Assembly (NCBI GenBank): GCA_948567375.1
Contig: OX419758.1
Coordinates: 19,535,001 to 19,599,000 of the forward strand
Reading direction: 5' to 3'
DNA length: 64,000 nt
Origin: Lunularia cruciata
Lineage: Eukaryota > Streptophyta > Marchantiopsida > Lunulariales > Lunulariaceae
Of this stretch, positions 32,771 through 44,450 are shown one piece after another; positions within the stretch are counted from its first letter, which is position 1; every line of letters starts with the position of its first letter. The notes below the pieces were generated by a model. The model was not told where the DNA came from, did no database searches, and saw only the letters and a program-made list of their open reading frames with translations. The translations under genes were made by a program, and so were the position numbers.

Positions 32771-33655
32771 TTGAAGGTCCCACCAAATGGAAAATCCCCC
32801 TCTAGTTTCCAATATGACAACACTGGGTGTGAACCGCGCTCTCTCAAAGGCCGGTCTAGTTGGCAACTCCTCTAGTCTAGCCGCTACTGCCTGCCATAAA
32901 CCATTGGTTGTTGAACGGATGTTATGCTCCTCAACCAAGTCAACTCCATTATCAATACCTCTGCTCTAGTAGTAGGAACCGCATCATCCCTACTCTTACA
33001 AAGTGTGGTAGCCAATTAGAACACTAGGGCTGGGTCAACTCCCAATGTAAACATGTCACTAGCTGAAAACAAAGGGCACCGCATAATCAGTTGAGCCACC
33101 CCCAACATCATGCTCAACTTAGTCTATGTAGTAGCAGGTGGCTAACTAGTAGGTAGTCCATCATGCACCCCATCACCAGCTACCACACTTGCACTAAGAC
33201 GTTTAGGAGCCATGGATGTTGTCTTCAATGCCTCAGATGGCGTGAAAGACTAGGGAAGTCTGACTTGTCTCCCAACCTCTCCTCTCTATGGGTCCAACTC
33301 CACTGAGGCTCCTCTAGGCTTTGGAACACGTATTGCACTCCTAGTCACTACTATAGATGCATCCACTTGTGTTTCTCTGTACATGAAGTCCAAAGCATCT
33401 CTATCACCAACATATGAGATGGAAGCCTCAGCATCCGAATTTGATCTCCTCTGAGCAATGGCCATACTAGCCAATCTTTGCTCCAACTGCTTAACCGAGT
33501 AGCCATAGCTATATCAAAAGTAAGAGCAGGTACTCCACCTCTACTAGGTGTAGATCCTCTACCACCACCTCTACCACCTTGTCCTCCATGACTTGGTGCT
33601 CCTCTATTACCTACCATAGTAGCCCTACGACTCCGTAACTCTGGGTGTAGGTCAA
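32771..33655 (-). pseudogene. Gag-protease linker, Gly/Arg-rich (element D)
   Basis: Directly after the zinc knuckle the frame is rich in Gly, Arg and Ser (HGGQGGRGGGRGSTPSRGG, about 33,595-33,530), then RLASMAIAQRRSNSDAEA and DALDFMYRE (33,486-33,286 frame). RGG-type tracts after the knuckle are usual for nucleic-acid-binding gag proteins. Decayed by frameshifts. Confidence 0.6.
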
Positions 33656-34998
33656 AGCATTGGTCACTAGTGTGACCAAATCTGTGGCAATGCTTACACT
33701 ACCTCTATGTTGGTTGCGATGCACCAAAGGTATCATGTCCACTGCCTTGAGTACACTCTCTCCTATTGTGAGGTCTACCACAAGTCCAACAAGCAACACT
33801 ACCACTCATTGGCTGTTACTGACCTGAAAAGGAAGGTAAGGGTCTACTTCCACTCGCTCCATAGGATCTGGGCTGTCCACCCTATCCTCAAAAACCAACT
33901 AGGCATGGTGCACTTTGCTACACTCTAGAAGAAGTAACAATTGTGGATGAAGTCTCCCTACCAAATCTAGATGTCACTACCCTCTCCTCCACCATGTTGA
34001 GCTCAATATTCTCAGCCAAACCAAAAACCATTGCCAAAGTGAGCGAAGTAGCCTATAACAACGTAGCATCATGAACTCTATGTCATAACTCCTTATCTAG
34101 TATCCCATACCAAAACTGGACTGCTTAGGCCTTAGTAACTCCCGGAGTGAAACTGATCAGCCACCTCATACGAGTGTACGCCTCGTGTAGGCTCTCTCCA
34201 ACCTTCCACTGGAACTCTTGCAAGCTCCTTAGCTTGTCAATCCGTACTCCCTGGTAGTTCTGCCTCAAACACTAGAAGAACTCCACCATGGGGTTAAACC
34301 CCGGTACCACACCACCTCTTGCAGCGGTACATCCACTTGTGGTAGGAATATCTCCAGCTAGTGCACCTCCACTAGCTCCACCAACACTACTCAAGCTAGA
34401 ACTTGTGAGTATAGCCAATCTACTCCTGGCAATCAAGCCTAAAGTAATAGAGATATAGTTCAGAGACCAACACTGTCTCCATAACTCAATCTCCTCCAAA
34501 TGAGCTCTCTTGAACTCATGGTAGTCATCCATTGGCGTACCCTCTAAATGTTGAAACAATCCCTTCCATACCATGAAGGGTGTAAAAAAAAGTCAGGTTC
34601 CACATCTATTGTAGATCACACCAACTATCAAACTCCTAGATGAAGTCATCCAACTCAATGGTACCCACTATACCAGAGTAACGCTCAGAGCCTTTGAAGG
34701 CCCCATAAATCTTGTCCATGTTCCATAGCAATGGTGCAAACACGCCAAGTGCACTCTCAATTGAATTAGCCCTTGTGTCAAACTCCAACTTAGAGTCAAT
34801 CTCCTCCCTCACTAGGACTTGAGATATAGGTTGGTATTGAGTGCCATTCTGAGTAAACCCATTGCATATTGCAGGGCTAACTCCTCTGGAATCCCCAAAG
34901 AACTTTATCATGACAAAGTAATTGCAATTGCAATTGCAAACTAGAACCACAAAACCGCAAACCGCAACCGCAAGTACTCCACCAAGTGCCAATACCAA
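33656..34998 (-). pseudogene. Gag with CCHC zinc knuckle (element D)
   Basis: Minus-strand order: EEIDSKLEFDTRANSIESAL and YSGIVGTIELDDFI (34,800-34,636); LFQHLEGTPMDDYHEFKRAH, LEEIELWRQCWSLNYISI (34,560-34,440); a Ser/Gly-rich patch; then the retrotrans_gag core in another frame, with FFQCLRQNYQGVRIDKLRSL and EFQWKVGESLHEAYTRMR (about 34,280-34,160). The CCHC knuckle CKHCHRFGHTSDQC is at 33,657-33,698 with all four ligands. This is the structural protein of the element and binds its RNA. Three or more frameshifts inactivate it. Confidence 0.85.
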
Positions 34999-36189
34999 CT
35001 AAGCACCACCAACTGCCAATTCCCATGAAACACCACCCACTAATGTAACTTTAACTGAGATAATCACACTATGAGAAAAGGCAACCTATAACCTGCCATC
35101 ACAACACGCACACTCACGGTCTTTAGGTCATCACTTCCTGCCTCACCAAAGAGAAACAGAGGTAGTTTGATTGGTCATCACTCTAGCCTCACTACCAAGA
35201 GCACACTAGAGCACCAACGCTCTAAATTAAGGGCACCTCACACAAACATGGTGCACAAATAGGAAGTAGATAATGGAGGGGATCCAATCACAAGAAATCT
35301 AAAAGAAACCTTCCAACTCATAAAGCAACACGAGACTAACTCTACCACCATTTGGCATTTAACATTAGAGAAGTTCATATCTACGTCCTAAGCTACTGGG
35401 ATCACCAAGAATGGGATCAAATTGCCTCTCCTAGCCAAAGCTACAAGTGTATAGATAATAGTGGCACAATCTCTAGAACAACAAGTAAGGGTGGATTAGT
35501 TGGCTAGGGCACTAGTCTAGGAAAAAGAGATCTAGGGATCAAACCTTGTTGTGCACAATCTAGCAGGATGGGTAGATTTTGCCAAACAATGGCCAAGATC
35601 TACTCTAAACTAGCTAGCCTCATACTAGCAAGCTGGCCTTTGTAGCCTCTCATAGCCCTTAGCCTTGAAGTCTCTAAACGCCAAATGAGGCCTTTCTTCT
35701 TGCCACTTTGAATCCTCTCCAAATCTGGTGAAACTCCTCCAAACTTGAAAAACTCCTCTAAATCTAGCCAACCAGCAAAACTCCTCCAAATCTAGCCAAA
35801 ATCTAACGCAAACTCCAGCAAAAATCTGACTTAAACCCTAAAGTTGGCTGACTGCCAAATCCTCCGCTAACTCTTCACTTGAGCCAAATTTGAAAAACGG
35901 GTTTCTCCAAATTAAAAATTCACAAGGATAGGTTCCCAACTCCACCTTCAATTTTACTTTCTGAGCCCAACTTGCAACAAATTGATCTTGTCTTCACCTC
36001 TTGAGCTCAAAATCACAACTATTGCTTGAAATTTACTTCTTCTTTGCTCAAAAATTGGCCAATGCTTCCGCAAACCATTTGCCTTACTACCAAATCTGCA
36101 TCAAGCAACGAGCTTTTGCACACCAAGGAAAAATTGAACTTCAATTGAGCTACCAAGGATCCACAAAGCTTGGAGATACCACCAACACT
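34999..36189 (-). other. 5' leader of element D, no gene
   Basis: Between the 5' LTR and gag. It contains a (ttgcaa)n-like and Asn-codon-like simple run near 34,911-34,980 and Ser/Pro-like C/T-rich sequence. A possible primer site (minus-strand TGGTATCTCCAAGC, about 36,174-36,187) resembles the tRNA-iMet site TGGTATCAGAGC but is imperfect. Frames at 36,001-36,207 are not recognised. Confidence 0.5.
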
Positions 36190-36684
36190 TAAAGTTCTTG
36201 CACTCAATTTCCTCTTGACTTCATTTCTCTATTATAATCAAATTGTTTACAACTCTCAAATCAACTCAACTCAGATCAGTACTTGATTTATCACTCTATA
36301 AACAACCAACAACTAGGCACTGATTATAGTCAAGCCACACCCACTCTAGCTAAGAGAATCCAGATGACGCTTGCCGGCCTCTGTCCACCATAGCTTGGAA
36401 CTCAAAGGCTCAACATCAGAAAAGTATGCTCTCTGAAGCTGCACTTTGAAAGTATGCCCTTGGACTCGAGCTAGGTCTGAAACTCTAACTGTCACGCTGA
36501 TGGCACACTCAACGGTGCAAATGGTGCGAAGTGACAATGGGCTCCATTGTGAAGTCAATACCCCAAACACAAAATCTGATTGTTAGAAAGCATTCTATGG
36601 GAAACTGCTGAAATACCTCTAACTACTATCACTGCGACTCCAGTGTCCAAGCAATCTAGATGTGACACTACAAATGGCGTGACA
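36190..36684 (-). repeat. 5' LTR of element D
   Basis: Minus-strand start TGTCACGCC at 36,684. 36,235-36,684 pairs with 25,865-26,311. The inner end is placed at about 36,190 by the primer-like sequence beside it and is uncertain, because the last 45 bp do not match the 3' LTR. The outer end abuts gaaga, the putative target duplication. Confidence 0.75.
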
Positions 36685-36689
36685 GAAGA

Positions 36690-37060
36690 GGAACTATGGT
36701 TGTTTGTTTGCCATGCTTATCTCTTATTTTAGGCAAAGAGTCTCAATCACTTTAAAGTACTCTCAAGTATTAGGTCTTTATAGATCATCTCTCATCACAT
36801 TTAGGTCACCTTCCTCTCCATTTACCAAACATATCATAAGAGCACCTATATCACATTGTTGAGAAGTAGTTTACTTTGATACTTTTTCTTTTGCTTTGCT
36901 TGAGGGCCATAGTTTTTCAGAAGGTCTTTTTGCTTCTTACTTGTGCTTTCTCTTCCTCTTTGCACTCCTTGGTGCATTGTATTCTTTATTATTTTTCCTT
37001 TGGGTGTATTTTTTGGCTTAGGGTTTCCTATTAACCTAAAATGGTCTTTGCTAAATGACT
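36690..37060 (+). repeat. Family C leader, copy C2, right half
   Basis: Resumes the homology broken at 25,751: aggcaaagagtctcaatcac against agataaagagtccatcac in C1a, then tattaggtctttatagatc, gcttgagggccatagtttt and gcactccttggtgc. Similarity fades at about 37,060. Confidence 0.7.
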
Positions 37061-38600
37061 TAACCAACCCAGACAAACATTCATCAACACTCAAAATCAT
37101 TCCATGCAAACTAAGTATCATTAGTTGCCACATGGTACTTGGGTTTTCACAAACTTTGGGGGTAACTTGAAGAGCCAAAATAGAAGTCCGGGTCAATTAA
37201 GTCTTTATGTATATGCTTCAAAAATAGCCAAAATAGTAAAATTTTGAATTTTTTCCATTTGCTCATTGCCACTCCAATAGTGGATCGCTACACTTTAAGT
37301 TTTCTATTATCTTCAACGTATTCCATATCAAGTGATAGATAGTGGATATTGAGAAATCAAGACTGAAGCCTTTTGAGGAATAGGAGATCCAAAAGTCATT
37401 GAACGAAATGAGATACATAAGATGTAATGCATAAAAAAATGTGCAAGACAAATTAATATAAAACTGGGAAAGGAGATGAAATGGAAACAACTGATCGAAT
37501 GTAAGCAAAAGTAACACCATCTAGAAACCATTAAAAAGCAACTCTTTTATACTAATAACATGTATTGAATAAAAGGTAATAGATAAACAATGCATGTAGA
37601 GAAAAAACTCTAACGGGAAACAACTCCCTCATGAGCCAGATGAGAAAGATTAAGTTTATCTGAGTTGAAGATCGTGTAGAAGCCATGAAATCAACTGTCG
37701 AGTTGAGCAGACTGAGAGTATGAAATCACTCAAAGAAAGGGGAAGTAGAGCAAAGCATTAGAGAATTGTAGTTTCAATGAATATGCCCGGAAGTTCTGCC
37801 CGGGTTTAGGACACCTGCCCAGTTTAGGATATTGGAATCAAAAAGATAATTTGAGGGTTTGGATTTTTTGGGTTTAGGGTAAGTGAGAGGTACTATATCA
37901 AAATTACAATAATAAAATCAGTTTGCACATGTAGAATTTGAGATCTTTCCTTACTAAATGAAAAAGTTGAGAAAGTTGAGGGGAGTTGATTGTAATAGAA
38001 ATGGCTTAGTCTATTAGTAATATAAAGATATTGCAGCATGTGTTATGAACACATGAGTCCTAAAACACTAAAGTAGTTGAAGGAAGCAGAAAGCAGTCAG
38101 AGTAAGCCTCTTTGAAAGCAAGAACGACTTCATCAGCCAAATGTAGTGCCGAAATAGCTTAGCAAATGTCAATAGCCTTTGATCCAAGTGTATGTTTAAA
38201 AGCTCATGAATGCCCAAGGCAAACTTTGTTGCTCTCAAAAGTGCAGATCAAACTAATAACAATGCAGAGTAAGGGAAAGGCTGGAACTACAAAAGGAAGG
38301 CTAAAGTACCTACCAAAGAAGCTTAAGTTCCACCTAAAGAGCATGAATAAAAAGCACAAGCAGAAAAAATTGGACTGCAAAATAATGAGCAGGAGAAGGG
38401 TAAGGACTAGAAACCTACCTTGTTGAAAACTAAAAGAAAAACATTGGTTCACGAAGAGAACAAACTTTAAAGAAGATTAAGATTAGACAAGATTAAAAAA
38501 AATGAGAGATATGCATAAGGTAGTTTGTATGGATTAGTACCCACTGATAGAAAGCAAATCTCGGAGGTAGACTGAAATACGTCAAATATGCCAATACCTC
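37061..38600. other. No gene recognised; low-copy-looking AT-rich sequence
   Basis: No match to any other part of the window and no transposon domain. The Lys-rich plus-strand frame 38,166-38,426 and the hydrophobic frames at 37,263-37,531 (-) are not recognised and are short. Confidence 0.4.
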
Positions 38601-38738
38601 ATATAAGTTTGAGGGGATCAAGCACCACGTGAGGTTTGCTAGCCCAGTTCAAATATGAGATTCGATACATTAGGGGATTTCAATAAAAGGTTTTAATTTC
38701 CCATGAACATCCTTAAAGAAAAAATATTTATTTAAGGG

Positions 38739-38990
38739 TGTTTGTGTGAAGTCTACAAGTTGGGGAATTGGGGTACAAGACTACCCATAGTGCGGGTGAT
38801 TACCGATGGTGCGGGTGATTACACATAGCCCTAAAATATTTATGAATTATCATATTTGTGATGGGATTTTTGTGATGTAAATTAGTTATGGATGTTTACG
38901 GGAAGTCTACGGGTGGAGTTGGGAGTACAAGACTACCCGTAATAGGGGTGATTGCCTGTAGCTATAAAATAATTTTCGGGTCATGATTTA
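38739..38990 (+). repeat. Imperfect direct repeat of about 110 bp
   Basis: Words gaagtctac, gtacaagactaccc and ggggtgatt/gcgggtgatt occur in the same order at about 38,739-38,850 and 38,892-38,990, an offset of about 150 bp. Within the first copy gatggtgcgggtgattac-like words occur twice. Confidence 0.7.
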
Positions 38991-39247
38991 TGGGTCACGT
39001 AACATTAATTTCATTTCATCAATTTACCCTAAACAAAATTCAAGGGAGTAAACCCTAAAGTTTTTACGAACGTTTCTTTAGGTTCAAGCGCTTTTTGTAC
39101 GGGTAAACTACGAACTCCAGGAGTTTTTCTGCATTACCTGTAAACATCCGTAACTTATGCTATTGAAACTCCCTAGTCCGGTGAATATTTAATGGGTTAG
39201 TTTTGGATGGATTAAAATATCTCTAAAACAAAAGACTCCAAAATAAA

Positions 39248-39288
39248 ATTACCGTAGCACAGGTCGTGAGGAATTACCGTAGCACAGG
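39248..39288 (+). repeat. 16-bp exact direct repeat, 25-bp period
   Basis: attaccgtagcacagg at 39,248-39,263 and again at 39,273-39,288. Confidence 0.9.
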
Positions 39289-41089
39289 CATGGTCACGAG
39301 GGTTTAGATCGTGGGAAGTAAAGATTCCCGACCCACCCACGTGAATGAGCGTGACAGATACTCACGGTTTGTCGTGGGAGGGTCAGGAGATGATCTAGGC
39401 CTTTCAAGGCAGGTTTACTGTTGCCACTGCCAGGAAGGGCGGCACAAAGTTCTTTTGAGCAACCTTCCCTTTGGAATGTTTCGAGGCGATGTACAGATTC
39501 TACAGAAATTGCAAGAGCCATCTGCGGGATGTGATGCCCTGGCGGGATTTTGGAGCCACATTTGTGGATTCTGGTTTTTATGAGCTACTATTTGGCCATG
39601 CATGTGCTACGGTAGTGCATCACGACTTACTGCGCAATTGATCGCAAATTGTTGACGGGGTCAGTTCGGGAATTAGTTTCTAGTTTGGAAGGAGTTTGTG
39701 AGGTCCAACTCATCATAAAGTTTTCATCTGGCAACTAACTCCATTTCATGGGAATAATGACAGTTGAAGCAGTCTCGCTGAAACTTTCTGATATTGCAAG
39801 ACATACGTAGCACACTTCGTGATACAGCGTCGTTATCGCGTCTGCGGATTGGAACACTACTGCACAAACGACGCTGACATTTTCGTTAGGACGGATGACT
39901 TTAAGAATACTAGGGTAATCCTCGTGTATCCGCTCGGAGCAGAAAGAACCCGTGAAAATATGTAATATTGGGAGTCCTAGGCCTCATCCGTTGGGCGTTC
40001 ATAGAGGCATTTCGGGGACGGGAGTTAGATTATTATTATCACTATAGATATCTCCCAACGACAGTAGATTTTTGAAGATAAATAAGATACTAATCTTCCA
40101 GGGCCAAACACTTTCTTTTTGAACGTGAGACTGTAGACTCCATGGTGTCACAAAGGGTTAAGTTGGCCTGATATACCCGATATTCTGAATCTTAGCACCA
40201 TCAAAACTTCATGCCAACTATTTCGTCAGTTGTGTAGGTTTGACATAGAAAGTAAACAGAAGCGTAACCACTAGGTATGCCTCTGAATCTTGCACCTCAA
40301 AGGTAAGGGCCTCTGCTCACCGAGGACCTCTATCAATCAATATCTTATTTTGTTATTTCTTATGGTAAAACACGTTTAGTTTCGGCGATAAAGTAAAAGG
40401 TATTCTGTAAACAAGCATTCAAAGGTAATCTCTTTTTCATTTATGTATTTTAATATTTGTAGAAACCAACAATAAAAATGTGGTTCCAAAATATCAAGAC
40501 TACAACACGTTCAATGAATGTGTAATTGGCAGTACCTATTGGATAAAAACAAATATAAGAACATGGACAGAGACCCTGACCCCTTGTTGCCGTATCGGAA
40601 ATGAACTAATGATAAATCATGTAATGTCAACCGATGCTTTCATCACATATTCTGAGATTTTGCAAATGAAAATTATCTAATTTGTAAGAGGTAAATTTCG
40701 GGCACGGTTACGAAGTTTCTAGGTCCAATCTATTGGAAATCAACAATTGACGCCTATACCATACTAATAGGAACTCGAAGAAAAAATTAGAAAATTAATA
40801 AAGTGTTATCATCGTAGCATGTATTCATACTGTGCGTGGTATTAATCTCAGTATGGTATCTAGACTTGGACTTCGTAAAAGATTATTATCAGATGATCTC
40901 TATGAGATAATAAACCCTTCTAGGGGGCATTGAAACCCGTTTGTATCACCAGCCGTCGGTACAAGAATCAGCTCGTGACAACGCATCCTATTTCTTCGTA
41001 GTCATTCTCGTAAGCTTGTGGTCTCGAACTTAACTCATTGGGGGTTTCAAAAACAGAATTTATGGGAATCTCACTGTAAAATTCTTTAT

Positions 41090-43400
41090 TGTAATTCTTT
41101 ATTCTTTATTATAATTCTTTTTTTCATAAGATATTTTGCGGGATTCATAAAGAAAAGAGAAAAGGCAACAGTGTAGCAAACACAAGGAGGGGAAGACCTC
41201 ATCAAGCCATACAAGGGAGCCAAAAGAAGTAAAATGGGGCTAGGCCAAACAGTACTGATATGGGAAATCTGCCATATTGCACCTAAGATATCTGAGCTAT
41301 GCAAGTCGTATGGTTTACAAACTACGGGAGCATACAAAGAAGCATCACCTAGTGTGAATGCTCTTCTATGGATCGCACCAGAGAATTCTCTCTATAGAGC
41401 AATGGACACATGATGTCTAAAGTATATTATAAAGTATGTGAGTGAGAGTGGTACTTGTGACATCTAATATGATAAGCTCTTGTGCACTCCTTGAAAAATG
41501 TATCAAACGTCGTGTCCATCACTCCATATAACTCCAAGGCTAGAGGAATAAAGAGGTGACCTCGTTGCATACCTCTATACTTGGAGACCTTGTGTGTTGT
41601 TGCTTTGCTTGCCGCCCATCCAAGAGAATTAGTAATAACTCCCTCCAACACTGCATCACGTGTAGGGTCTATAACCGCAACATTTTCCATTTTCACTTGA
41701 TCATCTCAGACCAAGTATAAGTTTGCACTTACATGTGTCGTCTGTAAAGGATATAAGCAAGGTAAGGTATCCACTTTCTCATGCCATAGCGAACACTATA
41801 TCCCTCATGGAATCATGGATAGTTATCCTCTGTCCTCCAAAAGGACACCATGTCATATGGACCCTTTTTGCATATAGTGTAGAACCACATTCACAAGTGA
41901 GTAATGAAGATGCAGACGTGTGGACCAAACCTAAGTAAAGCTTCATTGTTGTAGAGTAAGTAGTTGGTGCAAGTCAAAATGCCTTAATGCACAATCAAGC
42001 TAGGATCCAAGATCATACAAGCTTGCCGGAGCAAGAGCAAAGATATGCTCTAGTGGGCCAAGGAATGGATGAGTTAACTAAGAGAGAATGTAACATATAT
42101 TGTTATTATCACTCCATCAAGGAAGACTACAAACCTTTGGTCAAATCTGACAATAGTGAAGCAAAGCATGGAAGGTCCTCTTGTGCCCATGGGAATAGAC
42201 CATCTCTTTTCTATCACAATAACACGTGGAGAGAAAAGGAGCCCTCCTCCACCTCAATCACATATGTCTCCAAAATTGGCCTATCAACAACTGCAAAATG
42301 GAGGAAAGTAGGGATATTGAGAGAGCCCAACTACCCAAAAAATGCTATGGGTGTCATTTCTTCCATAGATAATAGGCCTACTCTTCTACACAAGGTCAAT
42401 AAAGATTTAATTTTATGTGTCAACTCCCTCATCACACACTTAAATACCCTTGGTCCGATGATATCACCAAAGATTCCCATAATCCTCTTATCAATAACTC
42501 TAAAATGTGATAAGAAAGTCAAGGAAGGAGGAATCATGCGGAGAAGGTAAGTCAGTCGATATATAATGCTAGAGGAGAGTATATCAAATGCTATCTATGG
42601 ATCTCTTAGTAGTGGAAGGTCATCCACATGGAGAATATCCCTAGCAAAAGCAATGTCTACAAATATGTGACAAAATCCTCAAATCCTATTGGCACTCCAA
42701 GAATATGTAGTCCATATGTAGATGTGACACACTCCTTTGGAAGCTCAAGTTGGGGAGCAATACTTGAAGGAGATCATGCTCTGCACTTTGACACCTTGAC
42801 TCTCAAGCTTGCAAGTGTGGCTTTGTAATCAAGTGATCAAAGGTCTGCCTAATATTATCTATGAGGCACACAATGTTGTTTTGTCTACCAAGTAGGGAAA
42901 TTCACAACCTAGCATGGCCAAAGTAGTAGATAAAAGAGCTTTAAAGTGAGCCATGGCAAATAAAGGTCCCTCTAAAGGCTCTCTTTGTTGTAGATTGACA
43001 AATGACTCCAAGATGATTAATCCCTCTTGTGACCAACCATGCTAGTAGTAAAGGGAAGCAAGAGAGCCATAGAATAACCATAAAAAAGGAATAAGACTTG
43101 CCAAGGATCCCCTAGCCTCCTTGAGCTCTCTAAAGATGGTGATGATGCCCAAGAGATGTTGTTAAAAGCATTCTTAACATCCACATGTAGGACAATCCAC
43201 TCCGGAAGGATATCTAGGATTACCATGATGCTTAGAGAAATAGACTTACAACCTCTAAATTGATGCGGATTTGAGGTGCTATCAAAAGTAAGAACATTGT
43301 TTAAGGACAATAGTATGGCTAACCAAGCACAAAAAGATCTCTCCAATAGCCATTGATCTAATGCTCTTTGTTTCTTTCTCCATCACAAGAAGTCGACTAG
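41090..43400 (-). pseudogene. Non-LTR retrotransposon reverse transcriptase relic (L1)
   Basis: Minus-strand order: 43,346-43,017 with VLTFDSTSNPHQFRGCKSIS, ILPEWIVLHVDVKNAFNNIS (RT block containing the first catalytic Asp region) and SMVGHKRD; about 42,820-42,660 with LRVKVSKCRA and LHILGVPIGFEDFVTYL; 42,537-42,331 with FRVIDKRIMGIFGDIIGP and VGLLSMEEMTPIAFFG; 41,696-41,427 with VAVIDPTRDAVLEGVI, GHLFIPLALELYGVMD and FDTFFKECTRAYHIRC; then the 3' part to about 41,090. The wording (HVDVKNAFN, ILGVPIG, DPTRDAVLEGV, FIPLALELYG) matches a LINE-type RT family found in plants and protists. The YADD box is not readable. Frameshifts and stops throughout. Plus-strand frame 41,987-42,550 is an antisense shadow. 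Confidence 0.75.
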
Positions 43401-44450
43401 CACATAACACCTAACTAATTGATATAGCAATATCTCCCCTTGTTATTGCTACAACTACTTGAAATAGCTTGTTAAATCCACTAGAAGGATCATCTGCCTG
43501 AAATCAATTTCTAAGATGCTCATATACGATCCGTAATAAGCCTCCTAAGGAGAGGCAAGGGGTCAAGCACAACACTTGTGCAAAAAGTGACCTATCATGA
43601 CATAAAATTCTCAAGTTGATAATCTAAGACCTCTAATGGTACTCCCTTTCTTGCAATAAGATATACTTAGTGTGGAGAAGAGATAGTCCCATTAGTGGAG
43701 TTAGTCATAGACAAAGTGTGTGTTGCTTGTGTTGCTCTAATAAACTCTCTTGTTGGACTCAATGTCCTACATCATTATAATTGAGTAGACTTTGTGGTAT
43801 CATGTGGCAAAACTTGTCTCCTAAAATGTGCAATCTTAATAGACTCCTCCATAGTGTAGCCCAATCTCCCACTCAAAATTAACAAAATCTAACAGTCACC
43901 TCTCTATGCCTTGCATGTCCCCATCTAGCATAGCAAAGATGAATCATGCTAACTTGTTCAAGGGATCACGTGCCAAACAATCAAGTAGAAGGCAAAAGCA
44001 ATTCTAGACTCATCATGGAGTGTACGGGGTAGCCTATGGAATAGACATGGAAAACTAGTCTCAAATAACCCCAAAATACAACCCGCTTGAGATGTTAACC
44101 ACTCTCACTACTTGATCGATATCCTTGGAACGGTTAACAAAGGATTGTGCATAATCTCAAATATCAATGCTATTGATATGGTTGCTTGCCTTGTGTGAGC
44201 ATCCCAAGTGGTCCAATCATAATCCATATGCATCCTTCTTACATTACATGGGTCTTTACAAGGTCTTTACTTCTTGCAAAGTAAGGAGTCGATAACACAT
44301 TGTGCATGGTGTATCCCGAGTTGCTTTGGGCAGCCTCATATGGAGAAGTGTAACCATGGCTAGGACAAGAGTAATGATAGTAACACATGGTGTTCTTCTT
44401 TGTATCTCCACATACCAAAACGACAACCCCTCATATCCCAACTCACATGA
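43401..44450 (-). other. Possible upstream part of the LINE relic
   Basis: Decayed sequence continues upstream of the RT relic. A minus-strand frame (44,441-44,256) reads RLPKATRDTPCTMCYRLLTL, which could be part of a 5' domain, but no endonuclease motif is visible. Confidence 0.3.

Larger units (their letters stand above)
25752..36684 (-). mobile_element. Element D: Ty3/gypsy retrotransposon carrying a cytosine DNMT domain and a PHD finger
   Basis: A 10.9-kb LTR retrotransposon on the minus strand: 5' LTR about 36,190-36,684; gag with CCHC knuckle; aspartic protease; C5 DNA methyltransferase; RT; RNase H; integrase; PHD finger; 3' LTR 25,752-26,311. It split a family-C leader, and a candidate target duplication gaaga is at 25,747-25,751 and 36,685-36,689. 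Two later solo LTRs sit inside it: E2 (31,295-31,984, in the DNMT) and F1 (29,588-30,146, between DNMT and RT), so the original element was about 9.7 kb. All ORFs carry stops or frameshifts, but key residues in RT (YVDD), integrase (D, D, E) and DNMT (PC) survive. DNMT-bearing retrotransposons are known from charophyte algae and dinoflagellates; this copy shows the same idea in a land-plant-like genome. Confidence 0.88.
38601..41080. other. CpG-retaining low-copy stretch, no gene recognised
   Basis: CpG is visibly more frequent than in the surrounding repeats (for example at 38,790-38,830, 39,060-39,660 and 39,820-39,960). A third frame near 39,490-39,630 reads FYRNCKSHLRDVMPWRDFGA and then FVDSGFYELLFGHACATV, which looks exon-like but is not recognised; frames 39,311-39,583 (+) and 39,294-39,603 (-) overlap it. 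It may be unmethylated or recently acquired sequence, or a decayed gene fragment. Confidence 0.35.

Noticed and set aside
41987-42550. 187-codon plus-strand frame
   Set aside because: It lies antisense to the LINE reverse-transcriptase relic.
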